DNA of 29,784 bases from a virus (IMGVR_UViG_3300032931_000827:1-29784); one strand, 5' to 3'. Shown: positions 1 through 6,072, counted from the first letter of the stretch. A program made the numbers and translations. The notes: generated by a model not told the origin, from the sequence alone.

Positions 1-95
1 GTTGTCGGCTTCCTTGATGGTCCTATACACTTGAAAAGTAATGCTGTGAAGCTCCGGGATGAGTACGTAACAAATGCCCTAGAATCTAAAGGCTA
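1..95 (+). repeat. Left copy of a diverged terminal direct repeat
   Basis: These 95 bases match the last 95 bases of the window at 84 of 95 positions, in the same orientation and reading frame. Nine of the 11 base differences are synonymous and two change an amino acid (Ile/Val and Lys/Thr). The difference pattern is that of real coding divergence, not of random sequencing error. Confidence 0.9.
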
Positions 96-186
96 TATTG
101 TTGTGAGGTATCCCTTCACGCCTCCGCTTAGGCCTAGAGAAGCTGAAGAGTTCGCTGAGAAAATGGCAAAGGCAAACGAGCAATAG
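1..186 (+). CDS. Vsr/DUF559-like endonuclease, C-terminal part (5' end cut by the window edge)
   Basis: The frame is open from the first base and ends at TAG 184-186, giving 61 residues. It reads FLDGPIHL, then a basic helix with RDEYV, then SKGYIVVRYPF. That order (hydrophobic strand with Asp, His a few residues later, an Arg-Asp helix, then Gly-aromatic and a strand ending in Arg) is the core of Vsr/DUF559-type PD-(D/E)XK nucleases. The missing N-terminal part is probably represented at 29522-29784; joined through the shared repeat, the protein would be about 117 residues. It lies at the end of the plus-strand cassette that starts at 28306. The nuclease assignment is by motif only. Confidence 0.6.
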   Translation, partial: VVGFLDGPIHLKSNAVKLRDEYVTNALESKGYIVVRYPFTPPLRPREAEEFAEKMAKANEQ

Positions 187-195
187 AAGCGCGCG

Positions 196-414
196 CTAAG
201 TCTGTCTCATTTTTTGCTGCGGAGTAGGTCCTACTTTGATGCTTGATATGCTGCCCAGCGGCCACGCAGTTATTAGGTGACTAGCTTTTGATGTGAATTT
301 TAGTTCTACTTGTATGACTTCTCCGTCGACAAGTGTTTCCCCTTTGAGTGTGGCAACATACTTCTCTTTTTCGTCGTCAGCTACATGTCTGACTACTGTT
401 ATTTCAGAGTCCAT
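196..414 (-). CDS. Hypothetical protein, 72 aa
   Basis: ATG start with a good Shine-Dalgarno (AAGGAG) about 7 bases upstream. The product is soluble, with alternating strands (VVRHVADD, YVATLKGE, VIQVELKF) that suggest a small beta-barrel. No cysteines or membrane segment. It is convergent with the nuclease gene that ends at 186; their stops are ten bases apart with the palindrome AGCGCGCGCT (188-197) between and over them. No function recognised. Confidence 0.65.
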   Translation of the reverse strand: MDSEITVVRHVADDEKEKYVATLKGETLVDGEVIQVELKFTSKASHLITAWPLGSISSIKVGPTPQQKMRQT

Positions 415-735
415 TTGATTTTTTCTCCTTAATCTTCTATGTTCTACTTCCGTTTAAAAGTCTTGCTGAAATAACCCCAAAACAGGCTCCGATGGCATGA
501 GTAGGTACTTCAAAGCTAAAGAGGCTATCCTAACAGCGTCAACTTTATAGGGTCATGACCGTTCCATGCATTTTCTACATCTTTATTATTAAGAATCTTG
601 AGACTTACTAATGCAGATTATCATTTCCGATGCATAGATATGGACTTGTCGAAAGTTAAAAAGGCTCTTTTCTCCATAGAACCCGAGAAAACTGTCAAAA
701 ATCTGGCTAACTATATAAGCTTCTGAAAACTGTCT
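415..735. other. Non-coding stretch with control signals
   Basis: No convincing gene. It holds the TATA-like box at 543-550, the palindrome at 551-560 and short open frames without ribosome sites. The best of these is a 28-residue plus-strand frame at 640-726 ending in KNLANYISF, which I do not call. Confidence 0.5.
543..550 (-). promoter_or_regulatory. TATA-like box for the 72-aa gene
   Basis: On the minus strand this reads CTATAAAG, a good archaeal TATA box. Transcription would begin near 520, giving a leader of about 100 bases before the start at 414. A 10-bp palindrome, GGTCATGACC, lies directly upstream at 551-560 and could be an operator. Confidence 0.35.
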
Positions 736-882
736 CTATGTTAAATTTTGGAATATCCTGTTTATTGCTGAGTGGATCGGGCATTTCTGAGCATCTTCAT
801 AAGACTTACAGCGTATGCAGTGTTTGCATAAGTCCTTTTGAACCTGCTTAAGATCACTTCGCAGCTGTGCCAACTGGCTCAC
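736..882 (-). CDS. Small Cys-rich coiled-coil protein, 48 aa
   Basis: I place the start at GTG 880-882, which overlaps the TGA of the upstream membrane gene (GTGA), a typical coupled start; a longer reading would run antisense-like through that gene. The N-terminal half is a predicted amphipathic helix (QLAQLRSDLKQVQKDL). The second half has four cysteines (CKHCIRC then KCPIH) that could bind zinc. Translationally coupled to the two-TM protein, so the two probably work together. Function unknown. Confidence 0.6.
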   Translation of the reverse strand: MSQLAQLRSDLKQVQKDLCKHCIRCKSYEDAQKCPIHSAINRIFQNLT

Positions 883-1139
883 TGTTTCTTCTTGAGTCTG
901 AAGAGTAGGCCAGCAATAATTCCGGCCAAGAAGCCTCCTCCCCACAGTGGCAAAATGCCTCCGAAGAAATAGCCGTACCAGAAGGGCATCGTTAATGTTC
1001 CTCCTTGCGGGGTCCAGATGAAGCTCCAAAATTCAGGCGGGTTCTGGTGTGTCATCCAGTCTAGAGTGTTGAATCCTAGGGCCATCATGAAGCCTGAGAA
1101 CACAGCAAATAGGATAATGAGGATTGCTTTTGTTTTCAC
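879..1139 (-). CDS. Two-TM membrane protein, 86 aa
   Basis: GTG start preceded by TAGGTG. It has an N-terminal hydrophobic helix (about residues 4-24), a central loop rich in Trp, Pro and Phe (about 28-52), and a second hydrophobic Gly-rich helix (about 57-80) ending in the positive tail RLKKKQ. This predicts both ends inside the cell and a short extracytoplasmic loop. Possibilities are a holin-like or superinfection-exclusion membrane protein; nothing in the sequence decides this. Confidence 0.65.
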   Translation of the reverse strand: MKTKAILIILFAVFSGFMMALGFNTLDWMTHQNPPEFWSFIWTPQGGTLTMPFWYGYFFGGILPLWGGGFLAGIIAGLLFRLKKKQ

Positions 1140-1345
1140 CTAGTCACCAAGAAAACTTAGTTGGTTCCCACTCAAAAGGTTTGCCGTTTCTGCGTACGCT
1201 AAGAAAAAAGCTCTCAAGAATCTACTAGAGAGATAAGTTAAAGTAGGTCTTTCATGATTTTCTCGCTTGTTTCTCTTTACTTTTCTTTGTCTAGTCTAGT
1301 CTCTATTCTATCTTAAGTATTGAATCATAAGAGAATCTTGAAATG

Positions 1346-1669
1346 TTAGGGCGGCTTCTCCTCTTCTGAAGTTATCCAGGCGACCCACCTATCAAGAAAA
1401 CGATAGAGTGTTCCTTCTTGTCTTGCCTTACTAATTTTCTTAACTCTTGTCGGAAGCTTTCTAAGATCTACTTTTCTGAGAGCTCCGAGATCGGTGTTGA
1501 ATTTTAGGAGCCGGTGAATGATACTTGTGCTTCTGCCGAAAACTTTGGCTAGAGTGTTGATTGTGTAGCGGAAGTTTCTGCGGAGCTTGATGATTGCAGC
1601 AGCTTCTCGAGGGACTAGAGGGATTCTTTTTGCGAAAGGCTTATCTGGTAAATATTGATTATGTACCAT
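1346..1669 (-). CDS. Helix-turn-helix DNA-binding protein, 107 aa
   Basis: ATG start with an AAGGAG ribosome site about 11 bases upstream. Residues about 20-57 form an HTH of the resolvase/Hin or transposase type: REAAAIIKLRRNFRYTINTL, then AKVFGRSTSIIHRLL as turn and recognition helix. The rest is basic (KLPTRVKKISKARQ) and ends in a Trp-rich helix. It is the first gene of the minus-strand early block and is divergent from the plus operon, so it is a plausible regulator of the 1670-2160 control region. No catalytic domain is attached. Confidence 0.7.
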   Translation of the reverse strand: MVHNQYLPDKPFAKRIPLVPREAAAIIKLRRNFRYTINTLAKVFGRSTSIIHRLLKFNTDLGALRKVDLRKLPTRVKKISKARQEGTLYRFLDRWVAWITSEEEKPP

Positions 1670-1717
1670 TTGGCTGATTCTCCTTTGGTGCCTCTTGGGG
1701 GGATCTGCTGCGCTCCT

Positions 1718-1747
1718 GTCCGGCTCTTCGTTCGCGGAGGGTCGGAC
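1718..1747 (+). ncRNA. 13-bp RNA hairpin with UUCG tetraloop
   Basis: Thirty bases fold end to end into 13 pairs closed on a TTCG loop: GTCCG pairs with CGGAC at the base, and GU wobbles occur at three inner positions. On the minus strand those wobbles become A-C mismatches, so the fold belongs to a plus-strand transcript. It lies upstream of the TATA box at 1858, so it would need an earlier plus promoter or serve another role, for example a terminator or a processing signal. Confidence 0.5.
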
Positions 1748-1851
1748 AGATTAAGCTTTCATTATTTTGCCCATCTCGCTATTTAGACTTATGCGTCTGG
1801 CTCCTAACACTCTAATTAAATTCAATATTGAAGTTGTGCATAGAACAAAAG

Positions 1852-1866
1852 CAAAAGTTTATATTA
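1852..1866 (+). promoter_or_regulatory. BRE/TATA promoter candidate for the early plus operon
   Basis: A purine-rich CAAAAG is followed by TTTATATT (1858-1865), which fits an archaeal BRE-TATA pair. Transcription would begin near 1885-1890, leaving a leader of about 270 bases before the first gene at 2161. Confidence 0.45.
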
Positions 1867-2044
1867 ATTTTCTTGCTAGTCTAGCCTTGAGCAGCAGCAG
1901 AGCAATACCGAGAGAAAGACGAAAGCAAGCCACCCAAGACGCTTCCGCACAGGCGGCAAGAATCTTTCTTTCAGCATCTCAAGCAAAGTCAGAATCGCCG
2001 AACAATAGTAAGCGCCTCTGACAAGCGAAAGAGGACCTGCAAGA

Positions 2045-2058
2045 CAAGCGCGCGCTTG
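2045..2058. repeat. 14-bp perfect palindrome
   Basis: CAAGCGCGCGCTTG. Its core AAGCGCGCGCT also occurs at 187-197 after the nuclease gene, so the two copies flank the minus-strand early block. It could be an operator or a weak hairpin. Confidence 0.4.
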
Positions 2059-2160
2059 CCAAAACTCAAAGAGCCTAGAAACATGAAAGGCTTCATACTC
2101 TTTTCTTTACATAGCTAACTTCTCCAAGAGGCTAGCGTAAAACCAAAAGAGACGAAAAAT

Positions 2161-2460
2161 ATGGAAGCATGTGAAAGTAAAGCAAATAATCTTTTGGCGA
2201 GCTTGAGCAACTTGCCTGAGGACGATCTTAAAGGAAAAATAGATCTCCTAGTTGAAATCGTAGAAGCTCGAGGAAATGAAATAGAAAAACTGCAAGCCCA
2301 AGCAGAATGGATCCCTGAAATCTTGGCTTCTGACGGCACTAACATATTCAAAGCGACAAGTTTCGAGATGTTCCAGTCTTCAGAGATGCATACTTGGTTT
2401 CGAGCAAGTGGCCGAAAGAACCAGAGAATAGAAAGCTTACCGCTGAAAGGGGAACTGTAG
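2161..2460 (+). CDS. Hypothetical helical protein, 99 aa
   Basis: ATG start; the upstream region (AGAGACG) is only a weak ribosome site. The first 60 residues are strongly helical and acidic (DDLKGKIDLLVEIVEARGNE), likely a coiled coil; the C-terminal 40 residues are less structured. It leads the plus-strand operon and ends one base before the next start. Function not recognised. Confidence 0.6.
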   Translation: MEACESKANNLLASLSNLPEDDLKGKIDLLVEIVEARGNEIEKLQAQAEWIPEILASDGTNIFKATSFEMFQSSEMHTWFRASGRKNQRIESLPLKGEL

Positions 2461-2461
2461 A

Positions 2462-2653
2462 ATGAGCGAACATATAGAACCTGAAGAATCTCGAGCTCAG
2501 AAAGCAGAGAAATTCGAGTGCCCAGGCTGCGGATTACATACGATGGACTACAAACAAGAAAACAAGAATGTAGTTTGGCTTCAATGCAAAAACAGACGCT
2601 GCAGGACACGCTTAGCAGTTTCTCAAGAAAACTGGAAGGGGCTGAAACCGTGA
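2462..2653 (+). CDS. Zinc-ribbon protein, 63 aa
   Basis: ATG start behind AAGGGG. A CPGCG knuckle at about residues 20-24 and a second pair CKNRRC at about 47-52, separated by a short beta hairpin (NVVWLQ), make a four-cysteine zinc ribbon. The N-terminal 18 residues are charged and helical. Its stop overlaps the next GTG start (GTGA), so it is translationally coupled to another zinc-finger protein. Likely a nucleic-acid or protein adaptor. Confidence 0.7.
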   Translation: MSEHIEPEESRAQKAEKFECPGCGLHTMDYKQENKNVVWLQCKNRRCRTRLAVSQENWKGLKP

Positions 2654-2814
2654 AATGTAAAGTCTGCGGAAAAGAAGCCAAAAGCATGAGCATGGCAACT
2701 GGAATCTACACGCCCTGCGGTCACGTCGGCCTAACAAAAGAAGAAATCGCCAGCAACAAAGAAACAATCAGACAGATCAACAAGATGTTTATAAATAGCC
2801 GCAAAAGGAGGTGA
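2650..2814 (+). CDS. Zinc-finger protein, 54 aa
   Basis: I use GTG 2650, which overlaps the upstream stop and has AAGGGG upstream; a longer frame begins at 2518 but would overlap the previous gene almost completely. CKVCGK at residues 3-8 and CGH at about 23-25 give four zinc ligands. The C-terminus is a basic helix ending NSRKRR. Ends just after the strong ribosome site of the DUF932 gene. Confidence 0.65.
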   Translation: MKCKVCGKEAKSMSMATGIYTPCGHVGLTKEEIASNKETIRQINKMFINSRKRR

Positions 2815-2819
2815 AAAAC

Positions 2820-3671
2820 TTGGACAATATGACAACAGAGAAGCTAGATTATGGAAAGATAGATAACATATGGAACCAGTACGGCCTCCAAGAAGCATAC
2901 ATCAACTACGGCAAGACAGAAAGCGGCTGGAAAGCAATCGTCAAAAACGGCAAAATCCTTAGTATAGTCCGGAAAGGCTACAAACTCATTCCGAATGAAG
3001 AAGCTCTAGGCATAGCAGACAAGGCAGCGAAAGATGCTAACTTGATCCCATTCGGTAAACTTAAACAGCAAGAATCTGCCAAAGACTTCGGGCGCCACGT
3101 CCTTCTAGAGAAAGACGGAAGACGCATGCACGCAGCCTATGCAGCAAACACAGACTACAAAATAGGAACAGACAAAGTTTTCGTCGGAGTCACAGTCAAC
3201 AACAGCATAGACAGCAGCCTTAGCTTCAGCACAGGATACTTTACTTTCAGAGGAGCCTGCCAGAACATGGTCCTCGGCATCGCAAGAAGAATGACTCAGA
3301 GCCTAGACAGAAGTGCAGTCAACTGGATATATCGGAGGCACACAGCAAACTTTGACATCGAACTGAAAGACGTTCTCATTAACGCTATGGACAGCGCCAA
3401 AAAGGTCCTTGAGCAATACCGGGAGCTGGCAATAGTCGAAGCCAACAAGGAATGGCTAACCAGGATCCAGAATAGTCGCCTCAGCAAAAAATCGTTGCCA
3501 GGCTACTTGAAAGCGGAAGAGAAGCAAGCAACGATCGTGCCAGAACATCTTACTCAATGGCAAGTCTACAATGACATAACGGAAATCATTTGGCACAATC
3601 CAAAAGCGCAACTCAAAACGAAAATCCATCAATACAACATTCTGCATAAAGCGATAGAACTAAGGATCTAA
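2820..3671 (+). CDS. DUF932 family protein, about 283 aa
   Basis: The ribosome site AGGAGGT ends at 2811, so TTG 2820 (8-9 bases later) or ATG 2829 is a better start than GTG 2811. The protein follows the DUF932 pattern: an N-terminal block that tells functional copies of this plasmid- and phage-borne family (ILSIVRKGYKLIPNEEAL), a central beta region (DKVFVGVTVNNSIDSSLSFS), the block FRGACQNMVLG at about 147-157, and a helical C-terminal third. Members are found on plasmids and viruses and have been linked to recombination or plasmid maintenance, but the biochemical role is not established. It is the largest gene of the plus operon and the length is normal for the family. Confidence 0.75.
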   Translation: MDNMTTEKLDYGKIDNIWNQYGLQEAYINYGKTESGWKAIVKNGKILSIVRKGYKLIPNEEALGIADKAAKDANLIPFGKLKQQESAKDFGRHVLLEKDGRRMHAAYAANTDYKIGTDKVFVGVTVNNSIDSSLSFSTGYFTFRGACQNMVLGIARRMTQSLDRSAVNWIYRRHTANFDIELKDVLINAMDSAKKVLEQYRELAIVEANKEWLTRIQNSRLSKKSLPGYLKAEEKQATIVPEHLTQWQVYNDITEIIWHNPKAQLKTKIHQYNILHKAIELRI

Positions 3672-3675
3672 GGTG

Positions 3676-3903
3676 ATGAAGATGCAAGAGATGATAGATG
3701 AAGAAAAGCTGAAAGCAAACCTGAATGCTGAAAGAAGCTGCTTGTCCTGCGCGAAGCTTAACGTCTGCGCTCCTCTCCGAGCAATCAGTCAACTACTGCA
3801 AACATGGGAAGACAAGAAGCCTTTCTCTCCTGAGAACCTAGCAAAAATCTGCGTGGAATACTTAAGCGCAACAATCGTCAAAAACTTGGAGGAAATGAAA
3901 TGA
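3676..3903 (+). CDS. Small Cys-containing protein, 75 aa
   Basis: Several in-frame starts follow AAGGTG; ATG 3676 is used here. The centre has CLSCAKLNVC, a three-cysteine cluster, and a fourth cysteine lies later in KICVEYL. The rest is helical. Its stop overlaps the ATG of the next gene (ATGA). It may bind zinc or an iron-sulfur cluster; function unknown. Confidence 0.65.
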   Translation: MKMQEMIDEEKLKANLNAERSCLSCAKLNVCAPLRAISQLLQTWEDKKPFSPENLAKICVEYLSATIVKNLEEMK

Positions 3904-4280
3904 GCAATCCTAATATTTCTCTCGAGATTCTAGATGCTCTTCGCGCTCAAACCTACACGCTTAACCATCTTGTTGAAGTCATAGAAGATCTTCAACGGCA
4001 ACTTTCAGGAAAGCCAGCGCCTCAAGAACAGAAGACTAAAGAAGCAGCTCCCCCGCAAGCTTTGCCACAACATAAAGAAGAGACGAAAAAGTCAAGTCCC
4101 TGGCAACAGCAAAAAGGCAAGAAGGGCATATTTGAGCTCCGCACAGACATCGACACAAACGAGTACCTAACTCTCCGGGATGAGATCTGGAAAGAAAACG
4201 GGAAACTGGCTAAGGATGGCTTTTTCTATTGGATCATGCAGAATGAGGATGGAATCGGAAGAAAGCCTCTGAGGAAGTGA
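3900..4280 (+). CDS. Hypothetical protein with disordered linker, 126 aa
   Basis: ATGA overlap with the previous gene. Residues 1-40 are a predicted helix (LEILDALRAQTYTLNHLVEV), 40-80 a Pro/Gln/Lys linker, and 85-126 a compact domain with FELRTDIDTNEYLTLRDEI and GFFYWIMQ. The two-domain layout suggests an oligomerising helix tethered to a small binding domain. No known family recognised. Confidence 0.65.
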   Translation: MSNPNISLEILDALRAQTYTLNHLVEVIEDLQRQLSGKPAPQEQKTKEAAPPQALPQHKEETKKSSPWQQQKGKKGIFELRTDIDTNEYLTLRDEIWKENGKLAKDGFFYWIMQNEDGIGRKPLRK

Positions 4281-4363
4281 AACTCTTGCCTATGCCGCGT
4301 GATGATGCAGGCTCCAAGATCGCTAGACAACATAAGCGCGCACATGTAAAGACAAAGAACTGA
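4277..4363 (+). CDS. Short basic peptide, 28 aa
   Basis: GTG 4277 overlaps the preceding TGA (GTGA) and has GAGGAA just upstream. The peptide ends in a basic stretch (ARQHKRAHVKTKN). It is the last gene before a T-run terminator. Short, so only moderately supported. Confidence 0.35.
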   Translation: MKLLPMPRDDAGSKIARQHKRAHVKTKN

Positions 4364-4369
4364 ATAATC

Positions 4370-4382
4370 TCTCCCTTTTTTT
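4370..4382 (+). terminator. Poly-T terminator of the first plus operon
   Basis: Pyrimidine-rich CTCCC followed by seven T, seven bases after the last stop; typical of archaeal intrinsic termination. Confidence 0.55.
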
Positions 4383-4542
4383 GATGTTAAATGGGCCAAT
4401 AAGAATAGTTACTCTCTTCTAATCACTGAACAGATGTTCAAGAAAAGCAGAGTCTCTGAAACAGCAAGACTCCAGACTAATGTTAAAGGCGGCAGCCGGG
4501 CGAAAACAAATGTCCAGTTTTGAAGCAGTTATCTAACTACAG

Positions 4543-4613
4543 GAACTGTTGACGAACTGTTGATGTGTAGAAGGCTTCCCTCGTAACGATTAAATAGTAT
4601 CGTAACTCGTAAT
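4543..4613 (+). promoter_or_regulatory. Repeat-bearing promoter/operator region
   Basis: Two back-to-back 11-bp units of GAACTGTTGA(C/T) lie at 4543-4564. Three copies of TCGTAA follow at 4581, 4600 and 4607 around the AT-rich TTAAATAG (4590-4597) and AATATATC (4611-4618). The second TATA-like box is about 26 bases from ATG 4639. The arrangement suggests regulator binding next to a promoter; an iteron-like origin is a less supported alternative. The whole gap 4383-4638 has no convincing gene. Confidence 0.45.
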
Positions 4614-4638
4614 ATATCTGTAAAGAGGCAGATAAAGC

Positions 4639-4734
4639 ATGAACAAAATCAAAGTCGGATTCGGAATCTTAGTCACCTGCAGCATATTCCTCTATATTAT
4701 CTACTGGTTTGTTACATCGCACCCTTGGAGTTAG
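4639..4734 (+). CDS. Single-TM miniprotein, 31 aa
   Basis: ATG with GAGG upstream. After the basic start MNKIKVG comes one hydrophobic helix (FGILVTCSIFLYIIYWFV), then a short polar tail. Too short for the usual ORF cutoffs, but position, ribosome site and TM character support it. Confidence 0.5.
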   Translation: MNKIKVGFGILVTCSIFLYIIYWFVTSHPWS

Positions 4735-4761
4735 AACCAGAAAGTAAGAAGGTTAAGATCT

Positions 4762-4977
4762 ATGAAACAACGATCTGAGTTGCGGTGGACTGAGCAACTG
4801 GTCATGATGCGTAAGTGCTTTCTACCCAAGAAAATTAGGTTACGCGTGTGCAGTGGCGGCACCTGCGCGACATGTGACGGAAATCCAGAGCCATCCCACA
4901 TATGCGGCAAAGCTCTGGTAATATACAATAGGAGGTTGAAAAATGAAAAATCTGTTAAAGTTGAGCCTGGATCTTGA
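4762..4977 (+). CDS. Cys-rich small protein, 71 aa
   Basis: ATG start after AGAAGG. The N-terminal half is basic; the middle has CSGGTCATCDG and HIC, giving four Cys and one His that could form a zinc knuckle. The last 11 codons overlap the start of the next gene in another frame, an unusually long overlap for this operon, so the C-terminus is less certain. Confidence 0.55.
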   Translation: MKQRSELRWTEQLVMMRKCFLPKKIRLRVCSGGTCATCDGNPEPSHICGKALVIYNRRLKNEKSVKVEPGS

Positions 4978-5080
4978 AGATTGGCTCAAAGAGATGGGGT
5001 ATGAATGCGCCAAAGAGACGGCACATGCCCTGGTCGACATCTTCGAAGCTGCAGCCAGACTATCAAGGAGACCCCTGTAA
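4943..5080 (+). CDS. Small helical protein, 45 aa
   Basis: Strong ribosome site GGAGG 7 bases before ATG 4943. The product is almost entirely amphipathic helix (LDLEDWLKEMGYECAKETAH), ending in a basic tail RLSRRPL. Resembles small regulatory or antitoxin-sized proteins, but no family is recognisable. Confidence 0.55.
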   Translation: MKNLLKLSLDLEDWLKEMGYECAKETAHALVDIFEAAARLSRRPL

Positions 5081-5081
5081 G

Positions 5082-5210
5082 ATGCAACCCAAACGAGAAG
5101 GTGACACACAGGGCAGTGGACCCATAAGGGCGCCACTGTCCATCCCAATGCTTCGGTGGATTCTGCGGACAAAAATGAAGGAATTGCGGCTGCTAGTGAA
5201 AGTCTTATGA
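5082..5210 (+). CDS. Hypothetical short basic protein, 42 aa
   Basis: ATG two bases after the previous stop, with AAGGAG about 12 bases upstream. Its TGA overlaps ATG 5207 of the next gene. The C-terminal half is basic and helical (TKMKELRLLVKVL). No family recognised; support comes mainly from the operon spacing. Confidence 0.4.
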   Translation: MQPKREGDTQGSGPIRAPLSIPMLRWILRTKMKELRLLVKVL

Positions 5211-5440
5211 AATGCGGTTTGTGCCAGATGAGCCTCCAGGAGCTCCTTGACTTCAAAGCTGAGGCCTTGAAAGCCATGAAAGACGAAGAGTACCTGGAAC
5301 AAGTGATGAATGCGCGAGTGATTGCTAACCGGGAGTACACAGCAACTGAGTTGATGAAGCATCAGGAAAGTGATCATGTATCTTTTGAGGAACAAGCCCC
5401 GACATACAAAGACCTGTTTGGACGGAGACGCGGAGAATGA
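5207..5440 (+). CDS. C2H2-type zinc-finger protein, 77 aa
   Basis: ATG 5207 overlaps the preceding stop (ATGA); GTG 5156 is a longer alternative. CGLC at residues 3-6 and HQESDH at about 52-57 give a Cys2His2 set around a long helical insert, so a split zinc finger is plausible. Its stop overlaps the next start. Likely a nucleic-acid-binding adaptor; exact role unknown. Confidence 0.6.
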   Translation: MKCGLCQMSLQELLDFKAEALKAMKDEEYLEQVMNARVIANREYTATELMKHQESDHVSFEEQAPTYKDLFGRRRGE

Positions 5441-5598
5441 AGTCGAAACGCCGAGAGTACGTGGTTAAAAGCCATGAGCCGACTCTCCGAGCTATTACGA
5501 AAGCAGCGGATAAGAATCCTGAGTGCCTACGGAACACTGCAGCGAATCTTGCTAAGGACTTAGGAATCAAAATTCAGAAGACGCGGATCCGGAGGTGA
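5437..5598 (+). CDS. Small basic HTH-like protein, 53 aa
   Basis: ATGA overlap with the upstream gene. The peptide is basic (starts MKSKRREYVVKS, ends QKTRIRR) with two helices around LRAITKAADKNPECLRNTAA and LAKDLGIKI, compatible with a minimal HTH DNA-binding fold. The end of the gene carries the ribosome site (GGAGG) of the next gene. Confidence 0.55.
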   Translation: MKSKRREYVVKSHEPTLRAITKAADKNPECLRNTAANLAKDLGIKIQKTRIRR

Positions 5599-5603
5599 AT
5601 GCT

Positions 5604-5819
5604 ATGCTGGGATATGTTGACTTGCTATTTATATTACTCTGTGTTCTCGTGATCTTGTTTGGCTTGGTTGCTGGCGGTGTTCTGTTCTTGTGCTATAAGT
5701 GGCGCCAGGAAGAGGTCGATGAAGAGGCTGCAAGGCGCCTCCTCTGTTTTATCAAGGCTAAGCCTGAACTTGTCAAACGCTGGATTGAAGAAGTGGCAGA
5801 GGGCAAGCAGCCCTCATAG
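5604..5819 (+). CDS. Single-TM protein with charged tail, 71 aa
   Basis: GGAGGT at 5591-5596 points to ATG 5604 rather than GTG 5595. A long hydrophobic helix (about residues 5-31) is followed by KWRQEEVDEEAARR and a helical cytoplasmic domain. This predicts an N-out membrane anchor with an interior tail. It ends the coupled operon; a T-run at 5850-5855 follows. Confidence 0.6.
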   Translation: MLGYVDLLFILLCVLVILFGLVAGGVLFLCYKWRQEEVDEEAARRLLCFIKAKPELVKRWIEEVAEGKQPS

Positions 5820-5849
5820 AACTTTCTTACAGAACTGAATTCCACAACC

Positions 5850-5858
5850 TTTTTTATA
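5850..5858 (+). promoter_or_regulatory. T-run and TATA box ahead of the structured RNA
   Basis: TTTTTTATA can end the upstream operon and also forms a TATA box. Its centre is 26 bases before 5882, the first base of the long stem below, which is the expected archaeal spacing. Confidence 0.45.
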
Positions 5859-5881
5859 CTTCAAACATATAGTTGAGCTGT

Positions 5882-5982
5882 GGGCAGGGGCGATCAACGA
5901 GATGCCAGAGCCTTTTCCTGATTCGCAATCAGGTTTTCAACTTTAGCATCTCTCCCTACTTTCCTGCTCAACGCCCCTGCCC
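5882..5982 (+). ncRNA. Candidate structured non-coding RNA, about 101 nt
   Basis: Three nested helices: an 11-bp perfect outer stem (GGGCAGGGGCG 5882-5892 with its complement 5972-5982), a 7-bp middle stem (GAGATGC 5899-5905 with 5946-5952), and a terminal hairpin CCTGA/TCAGG (5917-5933) with a seven-base loop TTCGCAA. The loop looks like an anticodon loop (T33, CGC, A37), but no T-arm with GTTC is present, so it is not an ordinary tRNA. A TATA box sits 26 bases upstream of the 5' stem. No reading frame of note crosses it. A virus-encoded regulatory or tRNA-like RNA is the best reading. Confidence 0.5.
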
Positions 5983-6030
5983 TCTCTCCTGAGAAATTGA
6001 ATAATCTTCTATAACAATCTATCATGTAAT

Positions 6031-6038
6031 TTTAAATA
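6031..6038 (+). promoter_or_regulatory. TATA box for the 6073 gene
   Basis: TTTAAATA, centred about 26 bases before the palindrome TAGGGG-AA-CCCCTA at 6059-6072. The predicted transcription start falls within that palindrome, which also holds the ribosome site (AGGGG) of ATG 6073. Confidence 0.45.
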
Positions 6039-6058
6039 CGCCAAGAACTATTAGATTT

Positions 6059-6072
6059 TAGGGGAACCCCTA
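6059..6072 (+). promoter_or_regulatory. Palindrome over transcription start and ribosome site
   Basis: TAGGGG and CCCCTA separated by AA, directly abutting ATG 6073. As DNA it could be a repressor site; as RNA it would hide the ribosome site in a small hairpin. Confidence 0.45.

Larger units (their letters stand above)
1670..2160. other. Divergent intergenic control region
   Basis: A 491-base gap between the minus HTH gene and the plus operon. It contains a strong hairpin (1718-1747), a TATA box (1858-1865) and a GC palindrome (2045-2058). An 84-codon plus frame at 1767-2021 exists but has no ribosome site and a low-complexity basic composition, so I treat it as non-coding. Confidence 0.55.

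Noticed and set aside
1-95. Simple assembler end overlap
   Set aside because: Eleven mismatches, mostly synonymous, are not compatible with an identical k-mer overlap.
640-726. 28-aa plus-strand ORF ending in NLANYISF
   Set aside because: Coding-like helix but no ribosome site and no coupled neighbour.
1767-2021. 84-aa plus-strand ORF
   Set aside because: No ribosome site, overlaps a TATA box, low-complexity basic composition; looks like the leader region.
2518-2649. N-terminal extension of the 54-aa zinc-finger gene
   Set aside because: It would overlap the 63-aa zinc-ribbon gene almost fully; the GTGA-coupled start at 2650 is better.
2115-2693. 192-aa minus-strand ORF
   Set aside because: Antisense shadow of the 99-aa and zinc-ribbon genes, no sensible composition.
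4434-4523. 29-aa plus-strand ORF in the 4383-4638 gap
   Set aside because: No ribosome site and unremarkable composition.
4840-5570. Three long minus-strand ORFs opposite the second early operon
   Set aside because: They overlap one another and the coupled plus genes, and show no ribosome sites or recognisable motifs.
5882-5982. tRNA-Ala(CGC) gene
   Set aside because: The hairpin CCTGA-TTCGCAA-TCAGG looks like an anticodon arm, but there is no T-arm with GTTC, no proper D-arm and the outer stem is 11 bp instead of 7.
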